Shown here one piece after another: positions 45,890-57,094 of a DNA stretch of 64,000 bases (positions are counted from its first letter, which is position 1; each line of letters starts with the position of its first letter). The translations under genes and the position numbers were made by a program. The stretch covers positions 6,902,450 to 6,966,449 of the forward strand of contig OZ024740.1 of assembly GCA_964016885.1 (NCBI GenBank), written 5' to 3'. Below the pieces are notes generated by a model. It ran no database searches. It was not told the DNA's origin and saw only the letters and a program-made list of their open reading frames with translations. The DNA is from Eledone cirrhosa. Lineage: Eukaryota > Mollusca > Cephalopoda > Octopoda > Eledonidae.

Positions 45890-47640
45890 TAAGGCTGTGT
45901 TTGTGAGAGACATTACCCCAAAATACTCAGATCCTAACAGTGTTTGTGAGAGACATTACCCCAAAATACTCAGATTCTAAGGCAGTGTTTGTGAGAGATA
46001 TTACCCCAAAATACTCAGATCCTAAGGCAGTGTTTGTGAGATACATTACCCCAAAATACTCAGATTCTAAGGCAGTGTTTGTGAGAGACATTCCCCCAAA
46101 ATACTCAGATTCTAAGGCAGTGTTTGTGAGAGACATTACCCCAAAATACTCAGATTCTAAGGCAGTTTTTGTGAGAGATATTACCCCAAAATACTCAGAT
46201 TCTAAGGCAGTGTTTGTGAGAGACATTACCCCAAAATACTCAGATTCTAAGGCAGTGTTTGTTAGAGATATTACCCCAAAATACTCAGATCCTAAGGCAG
46301 TGTTTGTGAGATACATTACCCCAAAATACTCAGCTCGTAAGGCAGTGTTTGTGAGAGATATTACCCCAAAATACTCAGATCCAAAGGCAGTATTTGTGAG
46401 AGACATTACCCCAAAATACTCAGATCCTAACGCTGTATTTGTGAGAGAGATTACCCCAAAATACTGACATCCTAAGGCTGTATTTGTGAGAGACATTACC
46501 CCCAAAATACTCAGATCTTAAGGCTGTGTTTGAGAGAGACATTACCCGAAAATACTCAGATCCTAAGGCAGTGTTTGTGAGAGACATTACCCCAAAATAC
46601 TCAGATCCTAAGGTAGTGTTTGTGAGAGATATTACCCCAAAATACTCAGATCCTGAGGCAGTGTTTGTGAGAGATATTACCCCAAAATGCTCAGATCCTA
46701 AGGCAGTGTTTGTGAGAGATATTACCCCAAAATACTCAGATCCTAAGGCGGTATTTGTGAGAGACATTACCCCTAAAATACTCAGATCCTAAGGCAGTAG
46801 TTGTGAGAGACATTACCCCAAAATACTCAGATCCTAAGGCTGTATTTGTGAGAGACATTACCCCAAAATACTCAGATCCTAAGGCTGTATTTATGATAGA
46901 CATTACCCCAAGATACTCAGATCCTAAGGCTGTATTTGTGAGAGATATTACCCCTAAATACTCAGATCCTAAGGCTGTATTTGTGAGAGACATTACCCCA
47001 AAATACTGAGATACTAAGGCAGTGTTTGTGAGAGACATTACCCCAAAATACTCAGATCCTAAGGCAGTATTTGTGAGAGACATTACCCCCAAAATGCTCA
47101 GATCCTAAGGCAGTGTTTGTGAGAGACATTACCCCAAAATACTCAGATCCTAAGGCAGTGTTTGTGAGAGACATTACCCCCAAAATACTCAGATCCCAAG
47201 GCAGTGTTTGTGAGAGACATTACCCCAAAATACTCAGATCCTAACAGTGTTTTTGAGAGACATTCCCCCAAAATACTCAGATTCTAAGGCAGTGTTTGTG
47301 AGAGACATTACCCCAAAATACTCAGATTCTAAGGCAGTTTTTGTGAGAGATATTACCCCAAAATACTCAGATCCTAAGGCAGTGTTTGTGAGATACATTA
47401 CCCCAAAATACTCAGCTCGTAAGGCAGTGTTTGTGAGAGATATTACCCCAAAATACTCAGATCCAAAGGCAGTATTTGTGAGAGACATTACCCCAAAATA
47501 CTCAGATCCTAACGCTGTATTTGTGAGTGACATTACCCCAAAATACTGAGATCCTAAGGCTGTAATTGTGAGAGACATTACCCACAAAATACTCAGATCT
47601 TAAGGCTGTGTTTGAGAGAGACATTACCCGAAAATACTCA
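45890..47640. repeat. Higher-order block H: 1,082-bp repeat
   Basis: Marks at 46,427-46,560, including cctaacgctgtatttg and tgtgtttgagagagacattacccg, recur at an offset of 1,082 bp (47,509-47,642). The first copy carries extra gattctaagg units between 45,950 and 46,270 that the second lacks. The remaining difference is mostly a change in unit number. Confidence 0.7.
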
Positions 47641-48479
47641 GATCCTAAGGCAGTGTTTGTGAGAGACATTACCCCAAAATACTGAGATCCTAAGGCTGTG
47701 TTTGTGAGAGACATTACCCCTAAATACTGAGATCCTAAGGCTGTGTTTGTGAGAGACATTACCCCAAAATACTGAGATCCTAAGACAGTGTTTGTGAGAG
47801 ACATTACCCCAAAATATTCAGATCCTAAGGCTGTATTTGTGAGAGACATTACCCCAAAATACTGAGATCCTAAGGCTGTATTTGTGAGAGACATTACCCC
47901 AAAATACTGAGATCCTAAGGCAGTATTTGTGAGAGACATTACCCCAAAATACTCAGATCCTAAGGCAGTATTTGTGAGAGGCATTACCCCAAAATACTGA
48001 GATCCTAAGGCTGTATTTGTGAGAGACATTACCCCAAAATACTCAGATCCTAAGGCAGTTTTTGTGAGAGACATTACCCCAAAATACTCAGATCCTAAGG
48101 CAGTTTTTGTGAGAGACATTACCCCAAAATACTCAGATCCTAAGACAGTGTTTGTGAGAGACATTACCCCAAAATACTCAGATCCTAAGGCAGTTTTTCT
48201 GAGAGACATTACCCCAAAATACTGTGATCCTAAGGCCGTATTTGTGAGAGACATTACCCCAAAATACTGAGATCCTAAGGCTGTATTTGTGAGAGACATT
48301 ACCCCAAAATACTGATATCTTAAGGCTGTATCTGTGAGAGACATTACCCCAAAATACTCAGATCTTAAGGCTGTGTTTGTGAGAGACATTACCCCAAAAT
48401 ACTGAGATCCTAAGGCAGTATTTGTGACAGACATTACCCCAAAATACACAGATCCTAAGGCTGTGTTTGTGAGAGACAT

Positions 48480-51400
48480 TACCCCCAAAATACTCAGATC
48501 CTAAGGCAGTGTTTGTGAGAGACATTACCCCAAAATACTCAGATCCTAAGGCTGTATTTGTGAGAGACATTACCCCAAAATACTCAGATCCTAAGGCAGT
48601 GTTTTTGAGAGACATTACCGCAAAATACTCAGATCCTAAGGCATCGTTTGTGTGAGACATTACCCCAAAATACTCAGATCCTAAGGCTGTATTTGTGAGA
48701 GACATTACCCCAAAATACTCAGATCCTAAGGCAGTGTTTGTGAGAGACATTACCCCAAAATACTCAGATCCTAAGGCTGTGTTTGTGAGAGACAATACCC
48801 CAAAATACTCAGACACTAAGGCTGTATTTGTGACAGACATTACCCCCAAAATACTCAGATCCTAACGCAGTGTTTGTGAGAGACATTACCCCAAAGTACT
48901 CAGATCCTAAGGCTGTGTTTGTGACAGACATTACCCCAAAATACACAGATCCTAAGGCAGTATTTGTGAGAGACATTACCCCCAAAATGCTCAGATCCTA
49001 AGGCAGTGTTTGTGAGAGACATTACCCCAAAATACTCAGATCCTAAGGCATCGTTTGTGAGAGACATTACCCCAAAAATACTCAGATCCTAAGGCAGTGT
49101 TTGTGAGAGACATTACCCCAAAATACTCAGATCCTAAGGCAGTGTTTGTGAGAGACATTACCCCAAAATACTCAGATCCTAAGGCAGTGTTTGTGAGAGA
49201 TATTACCCCAAAATACTCAGATTCTAAGGCAGTGTTTGTGAGAGATATTACCCCAAAATACTCAGATCCTAAGGCTGTATTCGTGAGAGACATTACCCCA
49301 AAATACTCAGATCCTAAGGCTGTATTTGTGAGAGACATTACCCCAAAATACTCAGATCCTAAGGCTGTATTTGTGAGAGACATTACCCCAAAATTCTCAG
49401 ATCCTAAGGCAGTGTTTTTGAGAGACATTACCGCAAAATACTCAGATCCTAAGGCATCGTTTGTGTGAGACATTACCCCAAAATACTCAGATCCTAAGGC
49501 TGTATTTGTGAGAGACATTACCCCAAAATACTGAGATCCTAAGGCAGTGTTTGTGAGAGACATTACCCCAAAATACTCAGATCCTAAGGCTGTGTTTGTG
49601 AGAGACAATACCCCAAAATACTCAGACCCTAAGGCTGTATTTGTGACAGACATTACCCCCAAAATACTCAGATCCTAACGCAGTGTTTGTGAGAGACATT
49701 ACCCCAAAGTACTCAGATCCTAAGGCTGTGTTTGTGACAGACATTACCCCAAAATACACAGATCCTAAGGCAGTATTTGTGAGAGACATTACCCCCAAAA
49801 TGCTCAGATCCTAAGGCAGTGTTTGTGAGAGACATTACCCCAAAATACTCAGATCCTAAGGCATCGTTTGTGAGAGACATTACCCCAAAAATACTCAGAT
49901 CCTAAGGCAGTGTTTGTGAGAGACATTACCCCAAAATACTCAGATCCTAAGGCAGTGTTTGTGAGAGACATTACCCCAAAATACTCCAATTCTAAGGCAG
50001 TGTTTGTGAGAATATTACCCCAAAATACTCAGATACTAAGTCAGTTTTTGTGAGAGATATTACCCCAAAATACTCAGATCCTAAGGCAGTGTTTGTGAGA
50101 TACATTACCCCAAAATACTCAGATCCTAAGGCAGTGTTTGTGAGAGATATTACCCCAAAATACTCAGATTCTAAGGCAGTGTTTGTGAGAGATATTACCC
50201 CAAAATACTCAGATCCTAAGGCTGTATTCGTGAGAGACATTACCCCAAAATACTCAGATCCTAAGGCTGTATTTGTGAGAGACATTACCCCAAAATACCA
50301 GATCCTAAGGCTGTATTTGTGAGAGACATTACCCCAAAATACTCAGATCCTAAGGCTGTATTTGTGAGAGACATTACCCCAAAATACTCAGATCCTAAGG
50401 CTGTATTTGTGAGAGACATTACCCCAAAATACTCAGATCCTAAGGCAGTGTTTTTGAGAGACATTACCGCAAAATACTCAGATCCTAAGGCATCGTTTAT
50501 GTGAGACATTACCCCAAAATACTCAGATCCTAAGGCTGTATTTGTGAGAGACATTACCCCAAAATACTCAGATCCTAAGGCAGTGTTTGTGAGAGACATT
50601 ACCCCAAAATACTCAGATCCTAAGGCTGTGTTTGTGAGAGACAATACCCCAAAATACTCAGACCCTAAGGCTGTATTTGTGACAGACATTACCCCCAAAA
50701 TACTCAGATCCTAAGGCTGTATTTGTGAGAGACATTACCCCAAAATACACAGATCCTAAGGCAGTATTTGTGAGAGACATTACCCCCAAAATGCTCAGAT
50801 CCTAAGGCAGTGTTTGTGAGAGACATTACCCCAAAATACTCAGATCCTAAGGCATCGTTTGTGAGAGACATTACCCCCAAAATACTGAGATCCTAAGGCA
50901 GTGTTTGTGAGAGACATTACCCCAAAATACTCAGATCCTAAGGCAGTGTTTGTGAGAGACATTACCCCAAAATACTCAGATCCTAAGGCAGTGTTTGTGA
51001 GAGACATTACCCCAAAATACTCAGATCCTAAGGCAGTGTTTGTGAGAGACATTACCCCAAAATACTCAGATCCTAAGGCTGTGTTTGTGAGAGACAATAC
51101 CCCAAAATACTCAGACCCTAAGGCTGTATTTGTGACAGACATTACCCCCAAAATACTCAGATCCTAACGCAGTGTTTGTGAGAGACATTACCCCAAAGTA
51201 CTCAGATCCTAAGGCTGTGTTTGTGAGAGACATTACCCCAAAATACTCAGATCCTAAGGCATCGTTTGTGAGAGACATTACCCCAAAAATACTCAGATCC
51301 TAAGGCAGTGTTTGTGAGAGACATTACCCCAAAATACTCAGATCCTAAGGCAGTGTTTGTGAGAGACATTACCCCAAAATACTCCAATTCTAAGGCAGTG

Positions 51401-53300
51401 TTTGTGAGAATATTACCCCAAAATACTCAGATTCTAAGGCAGTGTTTGTGAGAGATATTACCCCAAAATACTCAGATCCTAAGGCTGTATTCGTGAGAGA
51501 CATTACCCCAAAATACTCAGATCCTAAGGCTGTATTTGTGACAGACATTACCCCAAAATACCAGATCCTAAGGCTGTATTTGTGAGAGACATTACCCCAA
51601 AATACTCAGATCCTAAGGCTGTATTTGTGAGAGACATTACCCCAAAATACTCAGATCCTAAGGCTGTATTTGTGAGAGACATTACCCCAAAATACTCAGA
51701 TCCTAAGGCAGTGTTTTTGAGAGACATTACCGCAAAATACTCAGATCCTAAGGCATCGTTTGTCTGAGACATTACCCCAAAATACTCAGATCCTAAGGCT
51801 GTATTTGTGAGAGACATTACCCCAAAATACTCAGATCCTAAGGCAGTGTTTGTGAGAGACATTACCCCAAAATACTCAGATCCTAAGGCTGTGTTTGTGA
51901 GAGACAATACCCCAAAATACTCAGACCCTAAGGCTGTATTTGTGACAGACATTACCCCCAAAATACTCAGATCCTAACGCAGTGTTTGTGAGAGACATTA
52001 CCCCAAAGTACTCAGATCCTAAGGCTGTGTTTGTGACAGACATTACCCCAAAATACACAGATCCTAAGGCAGTATTTGTGAGAGACATTACCCCCAAAAT
52101 GCTCAGATCCTAAGGCAGTGTTTGTGAGAGACATTACCCCAAAATACTCAGATCCTAAGGCATCGTTTGTGAGAGACATTACCCCAAAAATACTCAGATC
52201 CTAAGGCAGTGTTTGTGAGAGACATTACCCCAAAATACTCAGATCCTAAGGCAGTGTTTGTGAGAGACATTACCCCAAAATACTCAGATCCTAAGGCAGT
52301 GTTTGTGAGAGATATTACCCCAAAATACTCAGATTCTAAGGCAGTGTTTGTGAGAGATATTACCCCAAAATACTCAGATCCTAAGGCTGTATTCGTGAGA
52401 GACATTACCCCAAAATACTCAGATCCTAAGGCTGTATTTGTGAGAGACATTACCTCAAAATACTCAGATCCTAAGGCTGTATTTGTGAGAGACATTACCC
52501 CAAAATACTCAGATCCTAAGGCAGTGTTTTTGAGAGACATTACCGCAAAATACTCAGATCCTAAGGCATCGTTTGTGTGAGACATTACCCCAAAATACTC
52601 AGATCCTAAGGCTGTATTTGTGAGAGACATTACCCCAAAATACTCAGATCCTAAGGCAGTGTTTGTGAGAGACATTACCCCAAAATACTCAGATCCTAAG
52701 GCTGTGTTTGTGAGAGACAATACCCCAAAATACTCAGACCCTAAGGCTGTATTTGTGACAGACATTACCCCCAAAATACTCAGATCCTAAGGCAGTGTTT
52801 GTGAGAGACATTACCCCAAAGTACTCAGATCCTAAGGCTGTGTTTGTGAGAGACATTACCCCAAAATACTCAGATCCTAAGGCATCGTTTGTGAGAGACA
52901 TTACCCCAAAAATACTCAGATCCTAAGGCAGTGTTTGTGAGAGACATTACCCCAAAATACTCAGATCCTAAGGCAGTGTTTGTGAGAGACATTACCCCAA
53001 AATACTCCAATTCTAAGGCAGTGTTTGTGAGAATATTACCCCAAAATACTCAGATACTAAGTCAGTTTCTGTGAGAGATATTACCCCAAAATACTCAGAT
53101 CCTAAGGCAGTGTTTGTGAGATACATTACCCCAAAATACTCAGATCCTAAGGCAGTGTTTGTGAGAGATATTACCCCAAAATACTCAGATTCTAAGGCAG
53201 TGTTTGTGAGAGATATTACCCCAAAATACTCAGATCCTAAGGCTGTATTCGTGAGAGACATTACCCCAAAATACTCAGATCCTAAGGCTGTATTTGTGAG
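48480..53300. repeat. Higher-order block I: 0.8-1.3-kb module present about five times
   Basis: A module marked by a ggcatcgttt unit followed by a tgtgag or tctgag variant occurs near 48,645, 49,455, 50,490, 51,755 and 52,568. A second mark, cctaacgcagtg, occurs near 48,862, 49,676, 51,165 and 51,975, and a third, aaataccagatcc with two missing bases, near 50,296, 51,558 and 53,318. Offsets between modules vary (about 810, 1,035, 1,265 and 810 bp), so the copies differ by whole units. Confidence 0.75.
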
Positions 53301-53329
53301 AGACATTACCCCAAAATACCAGATCCTAA

Positions 53330-53995
53330 GGCTGTATTTGTGAGAGACATTACCCCAAAATACTCAGATCCTAAGGCTGTATTTGTGAGAGACATTACCC
53401 CAAAATACTCAGATCCTAAGGCAGTATTTGTGAGAGACATTACCCCAAAATACTCAGATCCCAAGGCTGTATTTGTGAGAGACATTACCCCAAAATACTC
53501 AGATCCTAAGGCTGTGTTTGTGAGAGACATTACCCCAAAATACTCAGATCCTAAGGCAGTGTTTGTGAGAGACATTACCCCAAAATACTCAGATCCTAAG
53601 GCAGTGTTTGTGAGAGACATTACCCCAAAATACTCAGATCCTAAGGCAGTATTTGTGAGAGATATTACCCCAAAATACTCAGATCCTAAGGCTGTATTTG
53701 TGAGAGACATTACCCCAAAATACTCAGATCCTAAGGCTGTATTTGTGAGAGACATTACCCCAAAATACTCAGATCCTAAGGCAGTGTTTGTGAGAGACAT
53801 TACCCCAAAATACTCAGATCCTAAGGCAGTATTTGTGAGAGATATTACCCCAAAATACTCAGATCCTAAGGCTGTATTTGTGAGAGACATTACCCCAAAA
53901 TACTCAGATCCTAAGGCTGTATTTGTGAGAGACATTACCCCAAAATACTCAGATCCTAAGGCAGTGTTTGTGAGAGACATTACCGCAAAATACTG
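53330..53995. repeat. Most homogeneous end of the satellite array
   Basis: The last 14-15 units vary almost only at the gca/gct, gta/gtg and gac/gat positions. They carry no register slip and no tactgag unit until the very end. Bases 53,641-53,798 equal 53,821-53,978, a 180-bp (four-unit) duplication broken only by changes in the terminal units. Array edges are usually the most decayed part of a satellite, so a near-consensus edge is noteworthy. Confidence 0.85.
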
Positions 53996-54030
53996 AGTAT
54001 GATCCTAAAACATCGGTGAGAGACATTTAC

Positions 54031-54223
54031 AGATCAATAGATTCTACAAACTTGTTGCTAATATTGAACAATTATGTACTTTACTGTATAAAGAGAGGTC
54101 TTCATGTTTTAGGTCAATTCTATTCCCAAGTCAGTAAAATATCTGTCATTGATTTACATGCAAATGAAATGAAACTTCAATCCATATCTAATTAATTACG
54201 CTCTCAATCAATGTTATTATTAT
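54031..54223. other. Short unique right flank of the satellite
   Basis: AT-rich sequence with no open frame of note and no repeat family that I recognise. The join to the satellite is gradual over two damaged units: gatcctaaaacatcgg and gagagacatttacag still resemble satellite, then similarity ends. It is the only non-repetitive anchor next to the array in this window. Confidence 0.6.
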
Positions 54224-54410
54224 TTGGCAGTATCGGTAGAGGGTCGGACGCCATGTTTTGCAGCATAGAGTTACGGCCATTTACCGTCTGAATAGAAATA
54301 CCGCTAAGGTTAACTTTGCCTTTCATCCTTACAGGGTCGATAAAATAAAGTACCAGTAATGTACTGGGATGATTGCTGGCCTAGTGCCAAAAGTAGAAAC
54401 AATTATATAA
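54224..54410 (+). mobile_element. tRNA-derived SINE, cephalopod type
   Basis: The sequence begins ggcagtatcggtagagggtc, which resembles a tRNA A-box region, and continues with tctgaatagaaatacc at the expected B-box position. It then reads ctttgcctttcatcc, gggtcgataaaata and gtaccagt, words I remember as typical of a very abundant octopus and squid SINE. The end (gtgccaaaagtagaaac) runs into an A/T-rich tail from about 54,403. The B box is altered compared with the pol III consensus and the central part looks shortened, so this is an old, probably inactive copy. The family assignment is from memory without an alignment. Confidence 0.75.
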
Positions 54411-54440
54411 TAAATAAATAATAAATATACATAAATAATA

Positions 54441-54494
54441 AATAAGTAAATCATCATAATCATCATCATCATAACCATCATCATCATCATCATT

Positions 54495-54526
<32 letters not shown>

Positions 54527-54549
54527 TATCATCATCATCATCATCATCA
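54441..54549. repeat. (ATC)n microsatellite
   Basis: About 100 bp of catcat repeats with a few catt interruptions. It follows the SINE tail closely and may have grown from it. Open frames of poly-Met or poly-Asp here are artefacts of the triplet. Confidence 0.95.
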
Positions 54550-54576
54550 CAGTACTGATAAAGTGTTAGATACAAT

Positions 54577-54632
54577 GCTTATATGTATATATATATATAT
54601 ATACACACACACATATATATATATATAGACAT

Positions 54633-54718
<86 letters not shown>
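54577..54718. repeat. (AT)n / (AC)n microsatellite
   Basis: Alternating AT with two short AC patches, ending in an uninterrupted AT run of about 70 bp. Confidence 0.95.
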
Positions 54719-54721
<3 letters not shown>

Positions 54722-55062
54722 GATAAATCTACCAAGAGTTTACGGTAGTGTCCAATCCGTATGAAGAACTCAATGTAATCCGGATATCATGGAAAGAAGA
54801 GATGCAATGAAAAATCACTTTCGGTGAAAGATAAACGGGGTAATATCTCTCACAAACATTATTTCTGAAGACGGCTTATATATGTGTTGGTATGTATATT
54901 TAATTTTGATAGTTTGTATAATTTTGTATAATTTTGTACATAGATCTGTTGAGTATGCATGCCAATTCTAACACATATATATCCTAGAAACGATCGTTAA
55001 ATAATGAACATTTTTTGTTTAATATAAGGAACTGTTTCATTGTTTTATTCATTATTTTTTTA

Positions 55063-55067
<5 letters not shown>
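54719..55067. mobile_element. Unidentified dispersed element, copy 1, carrying a satellite-like word
   Basis: About 350 bp bounded on both sides by (AT)n tracts. It opens with a 14-bp palindrome (gtagataaatctac). The part from 54,870 to about 55,065 reappears in reverse complement at 63,824-64,000, which shows it is a dispersed element and not single-copy DNA. Shared blocks include tatatgtg/tggtatgtatatt, tgatagtttgta, acatatatatccta and tttaatataaggaactgttt. No coding capacity is visible. Its minus strand at 54,837-54,858 matches the 45-bp satellite over 22 bases. I cannot name the family; a short non-autonomous element is possible. Confidence 0.65.
54837..54858 (-). repeat. 22-bp word identical to part of the 45-bp satellite unit
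   Basis: Read on the minus strand, these bases are tgtttgtgagagatattacc followed by cc. That is identical to satellite units of the gtgttt plus gatatt type, for example the unit around 50,144. Identity stops at both ends: the satellite continues into aaaatactc while this copy continues into gtttatc. It lies about 800 bp beyond the array edge and in the opposite orientation. Confidence 0.85.
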
Positions 55068-55130
<63 letters not shown>

Positions 55131-55205
55131 TAGGCATATATGTATACACACACACACACACATATACATATATACATATATATATATACATATACATATA
55201 CACAT
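55068..55205. repeat. (AT)n / (AC)n microsatellite
   Basis: An AT run of about 60 bp, then mixed AT and AC dinucleotides up to the LINE fragment. The same kind of AT run borders the inverted copy of the dispersed element near 63,800, so the tract may belong to that element's end. Confidence 0.9.
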
Positions 55206-55319
55206 GCAGTGGAGTGTGTGCTGCTGTACGGGTCTGAGACTTGGACACTGACCAAGAAACTCACTCAGATGGTAGATGGGTGCTACACGAGAATGCTGAG
55301 GATGGCTCTTTACATTAAT
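55206..55319 (+). pseudogene. LINE reverse-transcriptase ORF, C-terminal fragment (upstream part)
   Basis: This frame has no stop and reads [15 protein letters not shown], then TKKL and GCYTRMLRMAL. These words belong to the region after the catalytic domain in a widespread class of animal non-LTR retrotransposon reverse transcriptases. The polymerase core and the endonuclease are absent: the left edge abuts a microsatellite and the right edge is broken at 55,320 by another repeat. The same ORF resumes downstream through the 38-bp array and at 60,298-60,516, so these are parts of one degraded insertion in plus orientation. The clade cannot be fixed from such a short piece. Confidence 0.8.
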
Positions 55320-55456
55320 TTGAAATATTCTTTGCTCAAAACACTCACACGACCATAAGTATTACATGTGGGAAGTTTGAAAACAATCGGTCGGGTGGCT
55401 CTCGAGGTTTAGGGGGACAGACGGACAGACAGACATTCTCTGTTTTAGATATATAG

Positions 55457-55516
<60 letters not shown>

Positions 55517-55517
55517 A
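55320..55517 (+). mobile_element. Short repeat element with a (TA)n tail inserted in the LINE, copy 1
   Basis: The body (about 55,320-55,457) contains atattctttgctcaaaac, acatgtgggaagtttg, a gacagacggacagacagac run and cattctctgttttagatat, followed by about 58 bp of (TA)n. The gacagac and cattctc end reminds me of a common octopus repeat terminus, but I cannot name the family. It separates the upstream LINE fragment from the 38-bp array, so it probably inserted into the LINE. An identical body lies at 56,897-57,033. Confidence 0.65.
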
Positions 55518-56896
55518 GACATGTGGTATGTATGAGAGAAGACTGTGTTGGTATGGACATGTGGTGTGTATGAGAGAAGACTGTGTTGGTATGGACATGT
55601 GGTATGCAGGAGAGAAGACTGTGTTGGTATGGACATGTGGTGTGTATGAGAGAAGACTGTGTTGGTATGGACATGTGGTATGCAGGAGAGAAGACTGTGT
55701 TGGTATGGACATGTGGCATGCAGGAGAGAAGACTGTGTTGGTATGGACATGTGGTGTGTATGAGAGAAGACTGTGTTGGTATGGACATGTAGTATGCAGG
55801 AGAGAAGACAGTGTTGGTATGGACATGTGGTGTGCAGGAGAGAAGACAGTGTTGGTATGGACATGTGGTGTGCAGGAGAGAAGACTGTGTTGGTATGGAC
55901 ATGTGGTATGCAGGAGAGAAGACTGTGTTGGTATGGACATGTGGTGTGTATGAGAGAAGACTGTGTTGGTATGGACATGTGGTATGCAGGAGAGAAGACT
56001 GTGTTGGTATGGACATGTGGTGTGTATGAGAGAAGACTGTGTTGGTATGGACATGTGGTATGCAAGAGAGAAGACTGTGTTGGTATGGACATGTGGTGTG
56101 TATGAGAGAAGACTGTGTTGGTATGGACATGTGGTATGCAAGAGAGAAGACTGTGTTGGTATGGTCATGTGGTGTGCAGGAGAGAAGACTGTGTTGGTAT
56201 AGACATGTGGTATGTATGAGAGAAGACTGTGTTGGTATGGACATGTGGTGTGCAGGAGAGAAGACTGTGTTGGTATGGACATGTGGTATGCAGGAGAGAA
56301 GACTGTGTTGGTATGGACATGTGGTGTGTATGAGAGAAGACTGTGTTGGTACGGACATGTGGTATGCAGGAGAGAAGACAGTGTTGGTATGGACATGTGG
56401 TGTGCAGGAGAGAAGACAGTGTTGGTATGGACATGTGGTGTGCAGGAGAGAAGACTGTGTTGGTATGGACATGTGGTGTGTATGAGAGAAGACTGTGTTG
56501 GTATGGACATGTGGTATGCAGGAGAGAAGACTGTGTTGGTATGGACATGTGGTATGCAGGAGAGAAGACTGTGTTGGTATGGACATGTGGTGTGTGTGAG
56601 AGAAGACTGTGTTGGTATGGACATGTGGTGTGCAGGAGAGAAGACTGTGTTGGTATAGACATGTGGTGTGCAGGAGAGAAGACTGTGTTGGTATGGACAT
56701 GTGGTGTGTATGAGAGAAGACTGTGTTGGTATGGACATATGGTGTGCAGGAGGGAAGACAGTGTTGGTATGGACATGTGGTATGCAGGAGCGAAGACTGT
56801 GTTGGTATGGACATGTGGTATGCAGGAGAGAAGACTGTGTTGGTATGGACATGTGGTATGCAGGAGAGAAGACTGTGTTGGTATGGACATGTGGTG
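55518..56896 (+). repeat. 38-bp minisatellite, first block (about 36 copies), derived from the LINE ORF
   Basis: The unit includes tgttggtatggacatgtggt and a gag-agaagac part. Variants are tgcagg/tgtatg, gactgtg/gacagtg and ggac/ggtc/agac. In one frame each unit encodes RRLCWYGHVV, a segment typical of the C-terminus of LINE reverse transcriptases with a GHV motif. Because 38 is not divisible by 3, reading cycles through three frames every 114 bp and makes long, meaningless open frames on both strands. The block ends exactly where a second copy of the short element begins. Confidence 0.93.
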
Positions 56897-57032
56897 TGAA
56901 ATATTCTTTGCTCAAAACACTCACACGACCATAAGTATTACATGTGGGAAGTTTGAAAACAATCGGTCGGGTGGCTCTCGAGGTTTAGGGGGACAGACGG
57001 ACAGACAGACATTCTCTGTTTTAGATATATAG

Positions 57033-57094
<62 letters not shown>

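Larger units (their letters stand above)
1..54030. repeat. 45-bp satellite DNA array, about 1,200 tandem copies
   Basis: The whole stretch repeats a 45-bp unit containing the words gagagacattacccc, aaaatactcagatcc and taaggcagtatttgt. It starts before the window and ends in two decayed units near 53,996-54,030. Common unit variants are gca/gct and gta/gtg in the taaggcagtattt part, gacatt/gatatt, tactcag/tactgag/tactaag and gatcct/gattct. Most units differ by a few substitutions. One-base slips, mainly an extra C in the cccc run, shift the register about once every several hundred bases. No other sequence interrupts the array. The unit has no stop in one frame on each strand, which explains the long frames seen. 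I see no signal peptide, unique domain or flanking exon, so I treat it as non-coding satellite. Function is unknown; a centromeric, subtelomeric or other heterochromatic site cannot be decided from the sequence. Confidence 0.97.

Noticed and set aside
1..53995. Long open frames on both strands with 15-residue repeats as a giant repetitive protein gene
   Set aside because: They follow from a 45-bp unit without stops in one frame per strand. They start and stop at register slips, lack any unique terminal domain or signal sequence, and the commonest variant makes a stop codon on the plus strand.
1..53995. CRISPR array
   Set aside because: Repeats are directly adjacent with no unique spacers, the number of units is far too large, and the DNA is eukaryotic.
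54155..54166. Octamer-type promoter motif (atgcaaat) in the unique flank
   Set aside because: It is a single eight-base match in AT-rich DNA with no other promoter signal or downstream gene.
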